Source: CAYMEK01 sp964389305
GTDB taxonomy: Bacteria; Spirochaetota; Spirochaetia; SZUA-6; DRHE01
Length of the DNA: 64,000 nt
Assembly: GCA_964389305.1 (NCBI GenBank)
Contig: CAYMEK010000011.1
Coordinates: 17,467 to 81,466, forward strand
Reading direction: 5' to 3'
Part shown: piece after piece, positions 42,117-51,834 of the stretch
Position numbering within the stretch: the first letter of the stretch is position 1
Layout of the letters: each line of letters opens with the position of its first letter
The notes under the pieces: generated by a model
The model's input: the letters and a program-made list of their open reading frames with translations, nothing else
Database searches by the model: none
What the model was told of the DNA's origin: nothing
Made by a program: the position numbers and the translations under genes

Positions 42117-42182
42117 ACTCGAGGTTTTTCCGGTTTCCGAAGTCCAGATTACAGACGCAGGCGATACAATGCGGGGGCAGCC

Positions 42183-43481
42183 TCAGTGCAGCTTGGGCAG
42201 CCACTCGCCGTGCGCCTCGATCAGCTCGTCACAAAGCGCTACGATATCGTCTATTGACAGCTCGGCGGCGGTGTGGGGATCGAGCAGGGCGGCCTGGTAG
42301 AGGGTGTCCTTTCTGCGGCTTACGGCCGCTTCGACGGATAGGAGCTGAACATTGACGTTCGTCATGTTCAGGGCGGCAAGCTGCGGCGGAAGGACGCCGA
42401 CCCGACACGGGGAAACGCCGTTTGCGTCAACCAGGCAGGGAACCTCCACGCAGGCCTCTGCCGATAGATTGGATATCAGGCCGGTGTTGAGGACATTACC
42501 GGAGATACGAAACGGTCTGTCGGTTTCGATCGCTTCCATGATGTAGGAGGCGTATTCCTCCGTGCGCTCGTGTCCCAGCTCCCGGCTGGTTGTGAGCTGT
42601 GAGCGCATCAGAGCCCAATCTGCGATCTGCTGCTCGCACCTTCTCGGATACTCGTCCAGGGGGATGGCGAAGCGCTCGACGAGCTGCGGATAGCGCGCCT
42701 TAATGAACCAGGGAACGTATTCGGCGAAGTGCTCGCTCGATTCTGTGACGTAGTATCCGAAACGCCTCATGATCTCGTAGCGGACCAGGTCGGAGTGAGG
42801 AACGGGCCGCTCGGCGGCGCGCCGCTTGATCTCCGGATACAGATCGACGCCGCCCCTTACCACCTCGAGAAGCCAGGCCATGTGGTTGATCCCGGCAATC
42901 TTGAAGCGAACGCCGGCGGGATCCAGGCCAAGATCTCGAAATAGATTGGGCACGCAGGCCTGCACGCTGTGACAGAGTCCTACGGCCTTCACGCCGGTGT
43001 GTCTGAGGAGGGCTCCGGTCAGTATGGCCATGGGATTCGAGTAATTGAGAAACCAGGCATCCGGACACAGCTCCTCTATATCCCGCGCGAAGTCGAAGAG
43101 AACCGGCAGCGTTCGCAGCGCACGAAAGATCCCTCCGATGCCGAGAGTGTCGCCGATGGTCTGCCTCAGGCCGTATTTCTTAGGGATCTCGAAATCGAGG
43201 ACCGTGCCGGGCCGGTAGCCGCCCACTTGAACGGCATTCACCACAAAGCCGGCTCCGGCGAGAGCCGCGCGCCGGTCCGCGTAGGCGGTCACCCGGGCTC
43301 TGCCGCCGTTTACATTTTTATTGATCGTTTCCAGCATCCGCTGTGAGTCGTTCAGCCGGGCGGCGTCGATGTCGAAAAGGGCGCATTCGGCGTCCTGGAG
43401 AGCCGGGGTCAGCAGGCAGTCGCCGAGGACGTTCTTGGCAAATACCGTGCTGCCTGCGCCCAAAAAAGCTATTTTCGCCAT
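42183..43481 (-). CDS. GH4 family alpha-galactosidase-like glycosidase
   Basis: 432 aa from ATG 43481, six bases after GGAGGG; ATG 43487 is too close to the ribosome site. NAD-binding N-terminus AKIAFLGAGSTVFAKNVLGD. The metal motif KAVGLCHSVQACVPNLF has the CHSV form, which in GH4 marks alpha-galactosidases (MelA-like), and it is followed by the His in AGINHMAWLLEV. GH4 enzymes use NAD and Mn with a redox-elimination mechanism. No signal peptide is present, so the substrate must be imported. The upstream gap 43482-43715 holds no gene. Confidence 0.9.
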   Translation of the reverse strand: MAKIAFLGAGSTVFAKNVLGDCLLTPALQDAECALFDIDAARLNDSQRMLETINKNVNGGRARVTAYADRRAALAGAGFVVNAVQVGGYRPGTVLDFEIPKKYGLRQTIGDTLGIGGIFRALRTLPVLFDFARDIEELCPDAWFLNYSNPMAILTGALLRHTGVKAVGLCHSVQACVPNLFRDLGLDPAGVRFKIAGINHMAWLLEVVRGGVDLYPEIKRRAAERPVPHSDLVRYEIMRRFGYYVTESSEHFAEYVPWFIKARYPQLVERFAIPLDEYPRRCEQQIADWALMRSQLTTSRELGHERTEEYASYIMEAIETDRPFRISGNVLNTGLISNLSAEACVEVPCLVDANGVSPCRVGVLPPQLAALNMTNVNVQLLSVEAAVSRRKDTLYQAALLDPHTAAELSIDDIVALCDELIEAHGEWLPKLH

Positions 43482-43715
43482 TTTCATCCCTCCCGGAGGA
43501 TATTCGTTTGCAGGGGCCGACTTTGCACAATAGTGCTCACCATGCAGAGTAAACCCTTTGCGGGTGTAGAGCAATCGGCACAGTGCCGGTGACATTCCTG
43601 TTCCTTAGGCCAGGGCAAATCCGCCAGTGTGCACCTGCGGTTTTCCGATGCGCAGGCCCTGGGTCGCCGCCATTGGTATTGGCGGGGCGGGGGTTTTCGT
43701 CTATGCTAGATAGTG

Positions 43716-46703
43716 ATGGAGGTACGGTTCAAAGAACGGCTTTCCGAGCTGGTCAAGCAGTACAAGACGGACAACGACATCTACCATGACTTGATGCAGT
43801 TCCGGGTCCGGGAAATTCTGCTGGTGGCCACGATCTACGACGCCTTCATCCTCGAGGAGGAGGACAAGCTTACCGAGAAGATCTTCGGCGAGTACCACCA
43901 GCTCAACCTGTCCACCGCCCCCCGCATCACCAGCGTTTCCTTCGGCGAAGAGGCGCTCGAGATCCTGAGGAAGCGAACCTTCGATATGGTCATCCTGACC
44001 ATGCGTATCGACGAGATCAGCCCCTTCGAGCTGGCCGGGCGTATTCGGGAGGTGAATCCGAACATCCCCATCATGCTGCTCCTGAACGACAACACCGAGA
44101 TCGCCCTCCTGGCCGAGAAGCGGGAACGACTCTCGCACCTGGACAAGGTCTTTGTCTGGAACGGGGACTCGAAGATCTTTCTGGCCATGATCAAGTACAT
44201 CGAGGACAAGATCAACGCGGTCAAGGACACCAAAATCGGGCTGGTGCGGGTGATCCTGCTGGTGGAAGACTCGATCCGCTACTACTCCCGCTATCTGCCC
44301 CTTCTGTATACGGAGATCATGAAGCAGACCCAGAGGATTATCAGTGACGAGCAGCTCGGTGACATGAAAAAGCTGCTGCGCATGCGGGCCCGTCCCAAGG
44401 TGCTGATGGCGGACAGCTATGAGGAGGCTCAGCGGATCATCGAGGAGTACCAGGACTACCTGCTGTGCCTGATTTCGGACATGAAGTTCTCCAAGCGGGG
44501 CAGGAGGGACGAGCAGGCCGGGATCGAGCTCATCGACTACGTGCGCAGCCGGGTGCCGGATCTCCCTATCCTGCTTCAGTCCGCAGATCCGGCCAACGCG
44601 GGCAGGGCCAGAGAGCTGAACGCCAGCTACATGGATAAGAACTCGGAAAGCCTCTCCAGGGAGCTGACCGACTTCTTCTTCCGCTACCTGGGCTTCGGCG
44701 ACTTCGTATTCCGGGACCGGGAAGGCAAGCCGATCGGCCGGGCCCGCAGCATGGAGGAGTTCAAGGATCTGCTGTTCACGGTTCCCGACGAGTCGCTAGT
44801 CTACCATGCCAACCGCAACCACTTCTCCGGCTGGCTCATGGCCCGCGGGGAAATACAGATCGCCAAGGAGCTGCAGCCGGTAAAGGTCAGCGACTTCTCC
44901 TCCACCGCTGACCTGAGAAAGCACCTGATCGAGGTCTACGCCGGGGTGCAACAGAACAAGACCCGCGGCCGGGTGGTTCCCTTCGACGAATCCCTTCTCG
45001 ACGATATGTATCACGTTCTGCGGCTGGGCGAGGGATCGCTGGGGGGTAAGGGCCGGGGTACGGCCTTCCTGCATCTCATGATCGAGAATTGCCGGCTGAA
45101 TACCATCATCACCGATGTAAACATCCGCATCCCCCAGACCGCGGTGATCGGCACCGAGGAGTACGACCTGTTCATCGAGCACAACGGTCTCCTGGAGCTG
45201 TTCAGCGGGGAGCTGCCGTATCGGCAGCTCAAGGAGCGCTTCCTGGCTTCCGACCTGTCACCGGTCCTGCGGAACAGGCTCAGGCGTTACCTGGAGCACT
45301 CCAGCGGGCCGCTGTCTGTGCGTTCCTCCGGAACGTTCGAGGACTCGCTGTCTCAGCCCTTTGCGGGGATCTACGATACCTTTCTGCTTCCCAACAATCA
45401 TGAAGACTTCGAGCTGCGGCTGCGGCATCTGGAGGAAGCGGTCAAGCTGGTCTACGCCTCGATCCTTTCCGAGTCGGCGCGGGCCTACTTCGACGCCATC
45501 GACTACAAGACCGATGAGGAGAAGATGGCGGTGTTGATACAAGAGGTGGTGGGCAGCCGGCAGGGGCGGTACTTTTACCCCCACTTCTCAGGAGTGGCTC
45601 AGTCCTACAACTACTATCCGGTGGCCTACCTGAAACCAGAGGACGGCATCGCCGTGATCGGCATAGGACTGGGCAAGTATGTCATAGACGGAGAGAAGGC
45701 TTTTCGATTCTGCCCCCGCTATCCCAAGATCGATTTCCTCTCCCCGGAGGATCAGCTTTACTCCAGCCAGCAGGAGTTCTACGGCATCGACATGCAGGAC
45801 GACCACGTCAACCTGATCGAGGGAGACGACGCCACCCTGGCCAGGCTGCCCGTGGGGGAAGCCGGCGATCAGGGAGCGCTGCAGTACTGCGTATCCACCT
45901 GGGACTATCAGAACAACCGCCTGCAGATCGGGGCGGAGCTGCGAGGACCGAAAATCGTCAACTTCGCCTATATACTGAAATATGAAGCCTTCCCTCTGGC
46001 AAGGGTCCTGGAGGTGGTGCTCGATATGGTCAAAGGAGCCATGGGCACTCCGGTGGAGATCGAGTTCGCCGTGGACCTGAACAAAGCCGCGAACGGCAAG
46101 CCCACCTTCTATGTCCTGCAGATCAAGCCCCTGCTGGGGGACCTGGAAGAGTACAACCTCGATTTTTCCGCGATCGACAGGAACGACCTCCTCCTGTATT
46201 CCGAGCGGGCCATGGGCAACGGTACGATCGGAGATGTACGCGACCTGATCTACGTGGATCCCGAGCGCTTCGACAGGTCTTGCACCCAGGAGATGACCGG
46301 GGAGCTGGAGAAGCTGAACGCCCGGATGAAGAAAGAGGGCCGCAAGTATATCCTGATCGGTCCGGGGCGTTGGGGCAGCCGCGACCCCTGGCTGGGCGTT
46401 CCGGTGAATTGGAACCACATCTCCAACGTGAAGGTGATCGTCGAGGTCGAGCTGCCCGACTTCAAGGTCGATCCTTCGCTAGGCTCCCATTTCTTTCACA
46501 ACGTCACCTCGATGAACATCGGCTACTTTGACATTCCCTACAACTCGGGCGCCAATTTCGTGGATTGGCACTGGCTGGGCTCGTGCAAGGCCGCCGGCAG
46601 GAGCGAGCATCTCGTCCACCTGCGCTTCGGGAAGCCCCTGGTGGCCAAGATGGACGGCCGTAAACGGATCTCGGTGATTTTCAAACCGGACAGCCGGACA
46701 TGA
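43716..46703 (+). CDS. Two receiver-like domains fused to a PEP synthase/PPDK ATP-binding domain
   Basis: 995 aa. Receiver-like domain 1 (~25-170) lacks the phosphorylatable Asp (FDMVILTMRIDE). Domain 2 (~175-320) keeps the pocket: VEDS, LISDMKF and Lys in YMDKNSES. The PPDK/PEP-synthase N-terminal ATP-binding fold follows (~420-820): GEGSLGGKGRGTAFLHLMI, GPLSVRSSGTFEDSLSQPFA, GIYDTFLLPN. The phospho-His swivel and PEP-barrel domains are absent, so it cannot make PEP alone. The C-terminal part (YILIGPGRWGSRDPWLGVPV) is unassigned. A possible promoter TTGGCG-N17-TATGCT ends about 9 bases before ATG 43716, so the mRNA may be leaderless. Confidence 0.75.
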   Translation: MEVRFKERLSELVKQYKTDNDIYHDLMQFRVREILLVATIYDAFILEEEDKLTEKIFGEYHQLNLSTAPRITSVSFGEEALEILRKRTFDMVILTMRIDEISPFELAGRIREVNPNIPIMLLLNDNTEIALLAEKRERLSHLDKVFVWNGDSKIFLAMIKYIEDKINAVKDTKIGLVRVILLVEDSIRYYSRYLPLLYTEIMKQTQRIISDEQLGDMKKLLRMRARPKVLMADSYEEAQRIIEEYQDYLLCLISDMKFSKRGRRDEQAGIELIDYVRSRVPDLPILLQSADPANAGRARELNASYMDKNSESLSRELTDFFFRYLGFGDFVFRDREGKPIGRARSMEEFKDLLFTVPDESLVYHANRNHFSGWLMARGEIQIAKELQPVKVSDFSSTADLRKHLIEVYAGVQQNKTRGRVVPFDESLLDDMYHVLRLGEGSLGGKGRGTAFLHLMIENCRLNTIITDVNIRIPQTAVIGTEEYDLFIEHNGLLELFSGELPYRQLKERFLASDLSPVLRNRLRRYLEHSSGPLSVRSSGTFEDSLSQPFAGIYDTFLLPNNHEDFELRLRHLEEAVKLVYASILSESARAYFDAIDYKTDEEKMAVLIQEVVGSRQGRYFYPHFSGVAQSYNYYPVAYLKPEDGIAVIGIGLGKYVIDGEKAFRFCPRYPKIDFLSPEDQLYSSQQEFYGIDMQDDHVNLIEGDDATLARLPVGEAGDQGALQYCVSTWDYQNNRLQIGAELRGPKIVNFAYILKYEAFPLARVLEVVLDMVKGAMGTPVEIEFAVDLNKAANGKPTFYVLQIKPLLGDLEEYNLDFSAIDRNDLLLYSERAMGNGTIGDVRDLIYVDPERFDRSCTQEMTGELEKLNARMKKEGRKYILIGPGRWGSRDPWLGVPVNWNHISNVKVIVEVELPDFKVDPSLGSHFFHNVTSMNIGYFDIPYNSGANFVDWHWLGSCKAAGRSEHLVHLRFGKPLVAKMDGRKRISVIFKPDSRT

Positions 46704-46719
46704 AAGTGTGGCTGTCCGG
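46686..46719 (+). other. Hairpin at the end of the receiver-PPDK gene
   Basis: CCGGACAGCC-N14-GGCTGTCCGG, a perfect 10-bp stem that spans the stop codon. No T-run follows, so it is at best a weak terminator or a 3'-end stabiliser between the two convergent genes. Confidence 0.5.
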
Positions 46720-46797
46720 GAAGATATAGCTGCGGCCGGGAAGCTCCTCAGGGGGATGTGCTTTCAGCGTTTTCCGCCGGGCGGTGAGACAGACGGT

Positions 46798-49053
46798 TTA
46801 GGCGCCTTCGGGCTGGCCGGGCTGTGAGGACCGGCAGGCGTTCCAGGTGATCAGAGCGGCCAGGAGGAACAGCAGCCGTTCCAGCTTGAGCAGCCGGGGG
46901 TCGAGGAGAGCCGGCGACAGGAATCCGCCGACGCTTTCCCCGTCGCGCCTGATTTCGACGGTCTCCAGCAGCTCCACGGCCAGGGCGGAGAACAGGGACT
47001 TGTTTCTCTGGGGCAGGCGGGAGAGAAGCTCGCGCAGCAGATCCTTGGGGACGCGGACGCTCGGAGCCGCGGACACGAAGTCCTCGAGCAGCGAAATGCC
47101 CGTGCTGGCGCTTTCCAGAAAGCTGACGTACAGGGGATAGAACCACTCGCCGAAGCCCAGGATCCCGGCCAGGGAGAGGATGATCTCGTCGCGTACGTAG
47201 GGCCGGGTTCTGGCTTTGAGCTTTTGCAGCAGCAGCGGAATCGCCTCTACATCCTTGAGGGTTTCGACGGCCGAGGCCGCGTGGATGATGAGCCGCGGGT
47301 TGTCGGTGGCGGCCAAAATTTCCCGTATCTGCCGGCTGCTGGCGCGGTCTCCTAGGCGCGCCAGGGAAGTCATCGCCTTGCCGCGCAGAAAGAAATCCTC
47401 GGAATCCAGGCTCCTGCGCAGCACGGGAATCCCCTGGACCACGTTCCGCTTGCCCATGATGTCCGCCGCCAGATAGGCCGTGGTGTAGACGTGGTTCTTC
47501 ACATCCGAGATCAAGGCCTGCACGGCGTGCTCGTCGAGAGGTATTTCGGTCAGGGCCTGCAGCGCTTCGGAGCGGATGGTAAAGCGGGGGGATCGCAGCC
47601 GGGACAGAACGTCCTGCACCGAGAGTCCCGAAGGGGCTTCCCCCAGGGCCCGTAGAGTCTGTTTCTCCTCGTCCAGACTCTGCACGCGCCGCAGGCGGTT
47701 GAGCAGGCTTATGGCCCGCAGGTCGCGAGGAGAGAAAATGGCCGCCATGGCGTCGCGGATGGGATAGGCGCCCAGGCTGGCCATCGAGTTGAGAAAGAAC
47801 AAAAGAACGATCGAGAGAACCGCTACTCCGCCGAAATACACTTGGAAGACTATGGTCTCGAGGTTCCCTGCGCCGACGGTGCTGCTCAGCCGCCCTTCCA
47901 GCATCTGCAAAACCGCCCCGCCGAGGATCGAGCCTACGGCTCCGGCCACCCCGAGGGTCATGAAGTACATCACTCCCAGGTTGAGCCGCTCCTCCGGCTT
48001 GATCGCGGCCAGGAAGTAGGTCTGTCCGGCATTGAGTATTCCGAACTGGCCCATGTTGAAGAACAGCAGTACGCCGGAGGCGAAGATCCGCAGTCCCCAG
48101 GCCGAGGTGAAAGCGGGGGAGATCACCATGGGGATCATGACCAGGGTGAGAATGGTAAAAAACAGGAAATATAGGGGCTTGGCGCCGATCCGGTCGATAA
48201 GAAAGCCGCTGAGAAGCGCCATGAGCACGGCTCCAAGGCTGCCGAAGACCAGAAAGTAGAGGATTATATAGTCCGGCTGATCGTAGCTGCGCTTGAAGTA
48301 TACCACGATGAAAGGCGCGGCCATGTAGATGAGCAGGTTGGTGCAGAAGTAGAGGATAATGAAGATGCGGAAGGTCTTTTGTGAAAAAGCCTCGCCCAAG
48401 GCCTTGAGCAGGTTATGCCCGCTTCCCGTCTCCTGCCGGGCCGGCTCGGGAAAACGGAAGACAATCGAGGCGGCGATCAACCCAGCGGCGATGCCGGAGA
48501 TGATGAACAGGGTGTATATGTACAGGGGCGCTCTCCTGCCCAGAATCACGGCCATGGCCAGCGCCAGTGCCAGAGTTACCGTTTGTTGAACGGCCTGCAG
48601 GCGGGAGAGGAAGGCTCCCCTGTCTTTTTCGGCCGCGATCTCACCGAGGATCGGATTATAGGCCGCGATGGCTATCCCCCGGGCCATGTTGAAGCCGAGA
48701 ACGCTGAAGACGATGAAGGCGTAGGCCAGCTCGGGGTACCCCCTGGAAGCCAGCAGCGGCGAGGCGAGAATCGGCAGCATCAGAATGTACCGCAGCGTCC
48801 AGAAGCGGCCCATCAGGCGGACCATCCCCCATCTGGGCGCGATCTGCCGGCCCACGAAGAGGAACAGGTAAGCGGAGTACATGAACGAGGATAGCAGCCC
48901 CACCAGGAAGTTTCCGGCTCCGAGACGCAGGACGTACAGGGTGATGACATTGCCGCTCAACAGGGTGAAGGAAATGACATTGAGAACGGCGTAGAGAAAG
49001 AACCTGTCCCTGGCTCTGCCAAGCTCCCCGGGGCTCAAGGACGTTCTTCTCAT
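46798..49053 (-). CDS. Major facilitator superfamily transporter fused to HEAT repeats
   Basis: 751 aa. Residues ~15-435 contain about 12 transmembrane helices in MFS order, with loop residues DRIGAKP between helices 6-8 (FLIDRIGAKPLYFLFFTILT). The C-terminal ~270 residues are cytosolic helical repeats of the HEAT type (SPRFTIRSEALQALTEIPLD, DFFLRGKAMTSLARLGDRAS, HAASAVETLKDVEAIPLLLQ). These are followed by a last hydrophobic stretch (ERLLFLLAALITWNAC). The substrate is unknown. The ATG at 49053 is followed on the minus strand only 80 bases after the NagB-PIG-L gene, so the two may be co-transcribed. Confidence 0.83.
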   Translation of the reverse strand: MRRTSLSPGELGRARDRFFLYAVLNVISFTLLSGNVITLYVLRLGAGNFLVGLLSSFMYSAYLFLFVGRQIAPRWGMVRLMGRFWTLRYILMLPILASPLLASRGYPELAYAFIVFSVLGFNMARGIAIAAYNPILGEIAAEKDRGAFLSRLQAVQQTVTLALALAMAVILGRRAPLYIYTLFIISGIAAGLIAASIVFRFPEPARQETGSGHNLLKALGEAFSQKTFRIFIILYFCTNLLIYMAAPFIVVYFKRSYDQPDYIILYFLVFGSLGAVLMALLSGFLIDRIGAKPLYFLFFTILTLVMIPMVISPAFTSAWGLRIFASGVLLFFNMGQFGILNAGQTYFLAAIKPEERLNLGVMYFMTLGVAGAVGSILGGAVLQMLEGRLSSTVGAGNLETIVFQVYFGGVAVLSIVLLFFLNSMASLGAYPIRDAMAAIFSPRDLRAISLLNRLRRVQSLDEEKQTLRALGEAPSGLSVQDVLSRLRSPRFTIRSEALQALTEIPLDEHAVQALISDVKNHVYTTAYLAADIMGKRNVVQGIPVLRRSLDSEDFFLRGKAMTSLARLGDRASSRQIREILAATDNPRLIIHAASAVETLKDVEAIPLLLQKLKARTRPYVRDEIILSLAGILGFGEWFYPLYVSFLESASTGISLLEDFVSAAPSVRVPKDLLRELLSRLPQRNKSLFSALAVELLETVEIRRDGESVGGFLSPALLDPRLLKLERLLFLLAALITWNACRSSQPGQPEGA

Positions 49054-49133
49054 GATAAGGGCAATCCTAATACGCCTACAGCCGAACCTGCAAGCCTGCG
49101 GGAGGAGTGGAAGCGGCCGCCGGACCCAGGCGT

Positions 49134-51467
49134 TCAGGAGCTTTCGGTGCTGCGGCGAAGCTCCCGCGAATGGTCGTACAGCTCTTCCAGGCTCAGGCGT
49201 TTCAGAAGCACCATGCCCCTGGTAGCCCGGATCAGGGCGCTGTCGTGCTCGTGGAAAAAGCTGCGGCCGAGGCAGGTCTTGAGTATCCGGTACTGCTCGA
49301 CCTGTATCTTCTGGGCCAGATCGGAGAAAGGACCGTCAAGCTCGTAGCTGGGGAAGGAGGCGTCCTTTTGGGAGATGAAGGAGTTGAGAAAGGCGTTGTG
49401 CTGCAAAGCGAACATGTTCAGGGATACGGGGACGAACAGGTCGGCCTCGCAGGGGTGAAATCTGTACCAGACGTTCCTGTAGCCGAGGATCACGATGTCG
49501 CTGCGGCCGGAACGCTGCTCGTGCAGCCGCAGCGCTTCGGTTACCGTCTGCAGGACCTTGTAGTGGGTGTCCGGCCCGCTGGCTTCGGGGTCCAGGGCCA
49601 TGGTGACCACGTCGGGATTTATCTCCTCGAGCAGCCGCAGCACCGGCGCCACGTCCCGGCTCAAAGTCGGCTCCTCGGTAAAGATCTCCCCCTGGTAGAA
49701 ACCGAGCCGCAGGTGACGGACCGAATCGCCGCTCCAGCCGAAGTATCCCCACAGGCAGTCCGCTTCCCACTCCCGGCACATGCCCTTGAGCCGCTGGATG
49801 TGCGGCAGATCCTTCTTGCCCGGGTACTGGGTTTCGAAGTAGTTTACCAGCTCATCGATGCGGTCCTTCAGAACCTCCCTGTCTTTCTCCTCGTACAGCT
49901 CTACCAGGTTCCGGTACAGCCTGCGCATCTCACCGTCATCCATCATGGTCCGCGAACCGGCGGCTACGCCGTCCAGGTACTGCCATACGTCCCGGTTGCG
50001 GAAAACACCGTTACCCGGCTCGAAGTAACCTTCGGCCTCCAGCCCGGCGAAGGCCGCCGATTCGATGTAGCGGCGCAGCTTTCTGCACTGGCGCAGCATG
50101 AAGAAATTGGTGACGGCCGTGAAGCCGCTGGTCAGGGTGGCGAAGTAGTGGCGGGTGGAGTGCTCGCGGATGTGGCGAACGATGAAGGGCAGGTAACCGA
50201 GCATGAGGTCGTCGTGGTGGGGCTCGGTGTGTAGAAATACCGCCTTTTTGCTGATCGTGGTGCCCGCTTGGATTTTGCTCTTCAGGCTGGCCTCCACGCG
50301 CCTGCATATCTCGGCGGCCGGGCCGGGCAGTTTCTGCAGCACTGCGGCGGTGAACGGAGAGGAGCGGAAATCGTCCTCGGTCAGGGACTCGATTCTCTTC
50401 TGCCGTTCCACCGCCAGGTCGATCACCAACCGTTCGACCTGAGCCTCGCTCAGGGTCGGAGATTCGGCCAGATCGGTCAGCCGGCGCTCCTTGAGAGCGG
50501 CCGCCGCCCCCCGGGTCAGGTAAAAGCGCGCGTTCGGCAGCCCCTGCAGCGCGGAGGCGGGGTAGCGGATATGGCGCTCGTTCTCGACGGCGGCCGCTAC
50601 GATCGGGGCCTTGGTCTCACCGGCGGCGATAATGAAAGCCGTGCATTCGGGATTGTGGGTGATGGTGGCCAGGCCCATCGTGATCACCAGCCTCTTCCTG
50701 GCCACCTCGATTCCCCCCAGGTCACCGGCGGCGGCCGCCTGGGTTTCGTAGTTCACGGTGGTCAGACGGGTGGTGGAGTAAAGGTCCGAGCCGCGGACGT
50801 TGAAGCCGATATGCCCGTCCGGCCCGATGCCTCCCAGGAAAAAGCCGACGCCGCCGAGAACACGGATGCGGTCCTCGTATTCGACGCACCAGTAGTCGAT
50901 GCGCTCCAGCACTTCCTTCTGCAGCCGTTCCACCTTGCTGCGGGGCTGGCGGTAGCGCAGGGACAGATCCACCTCTCCGTCCGCCCAAACCTCCTCGAGA
51001 CTCTTGCCGGGAGGCAGCCCGATGCTGCTGCCGTCGATCAACAAAGCCCTGGCCGGATCGAGGCCGAAACCCTTCAGATAGAAGGTGCTGACAAAGTAGT
51101 GGAAACTGTTGTGGTGCAGCGGATTGATCGGATAGAACTCGTCGATCTGTACGAAGTGCAGTCCCTTCAGGACGCATTTCCGGCCGGGATCGATTCCCCA
51201 GCCCTCCAGCTCCGTCCGGACCTCCTTGCGATCCCAGCCGTCCAGGAAGCGTTTGACTTCCTTGATGAAGTGCTCGGGGGTTTTCCCGGTGGGAAGCGCG
51301 ATCACTCCCTCGGAATTATCCTGCACCCACTCCAGAAAACGCAGGGCCGTCAGAGTGCCCAAGGCGGGAAAGGAGGTTACCACGATCACACCGATCTTTT
51401 CTGTGGGCGGATAAGCGAGCCGGCGTCCTGATCGCCGTAGCGCTTCCTGTTCGACCCGTGAGACCAT
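49134..51467 (-). CDS. Glucosamine-6-phosphate deaminase-like (NagB) domain fused to a PIG-L/LmbE deacetylase domain
   Basis: 777 aa, cytosolic. The N-terminal NagB/isomerase domain (~25-340) has VIALPTGKTPEHFIKEVKRF, FVQIDEFYPINPLHHNSFHY (catalytic Asp and EFY) and GGIGPDGHIGFNVRGSD. The PIG-L-like domain (~410-730) begins KKAVFLHTEPHHDDLMLGYL, where HxxHxDD-type residues bind zinc. It ends with VVTMALDPEASGPDTHYKVL, the second His site. The pair suggests deacetylation of an N-acetyl-amino sugar and deamination to a keto sugar in one protein. Similar fusions occur in Bacteroidetes. Confidence 0.83.
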   Translation of the reverse strand: MVSRVEQEALRRSGRRLAYPPTEKIGVIVVTSFPALGTLTALRFLEWVQDNSEGVIALPTGKTPEHFIKEVKRFLDGWDRKEVRTELEGWGIDPGRKCVLKGLHFVQIDEFYPINPLHHNSFHYFVSTFYLKGFGLDPARALLIDGSSIGLPPGKSLEEVWADGEVDLSLRYRQPRSKVERLQKEVLERIDYWCVEYEDRIRVLGGVGFFLGGIGPDGHIGFNVRGSDLYSTTRLTTVNYETQAAAAGDLGGIEVARKRLVITMGLATITHNPECTAFIIAAGETKAPIVAAAVENERHIRYPASALQGLPNARFYLTRGAAAALKERRLTDLAESPTLSEAQVERLVIDLAVERQKRIESLTEDDFRSSPFTAAVLQKLPGPAAEICRRVEASLKSKIQAGTTISKKAVFLHTEPHHDDLMLGYLPFIVRHIREHSTRHYFATLTSGFTAVTNFFMLRQCRKLRRYIESAAFAGLEAEGYFEPGNGVFRNRDVWQYLDGVAAGSRTMMDDGEMRRLYRNLVELYEEKDREVLKDRIDELVNYFETQYPGKKDLPHIQRLKGMCREWEADCLWGYFGWSGDSVRHLRLGFYQGEIFTEEPTLSRDVAPVLRLLEEINPDVVTMALDPEASGPDTHYKVLQTVTEALRLHEQRSGRSDIVILGYRNVWYRFHPCEADLFVPVSLNMFALQHNAFLNSFISQKDASFPSYELDGPFSDLAQKIQVEQYRILKTCLGRSFFHEHDSALIRATRGMVLLKRLSLEELYDHSRELRRSTESS

Positions 51468-51834
51468 GAGCTCTCCTTCGAGGCGGGAAATAGCGGCAGC
51501 GGCGGCGTGCCCCGACGTTCCCGCCGGCTGTCGTTGCGCCGGCTAAGATCACCCGAACCACGGTCTGCAGCGCGCCGGTCCAATGCAGCCGACCTTGCGG
51601 ATGCGGGTGGACTGCTGCCCCCGTTTCAGCCTATTCTACCGCGCCACCGCCGCCCTGCTCAAGGCACGGGCTGGCGGCGCGGACCAGATGGGAAGGCTTT
51701 ACAGTAAATACAGCACCTGTGGCGTCCTTACAGACCGGTTTTTGTCAGGATAGATGCAGTATCGTGGTGATCCCTCAGGGAGCTACCGCTTTAGGGCCGA
51801 ATCGGGGCGAAAGAAGAAGCGTTCAATATAAGCA
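51468..51834. other. Intergenic region at the left edge of the lsr island
   Basis: 367 bases in which GC content falls from left to right toward the lsr genes. The only candidate is a 56-codon plus-strand frame at 51583-51753 (starts MQPTLRMRVDCCPRFSLF), with no ribosome site and no recognised relatives; it may be a remnant. No tRNA, direct repeat or integrase trace marks the island boundary. Confidence 0.4.
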
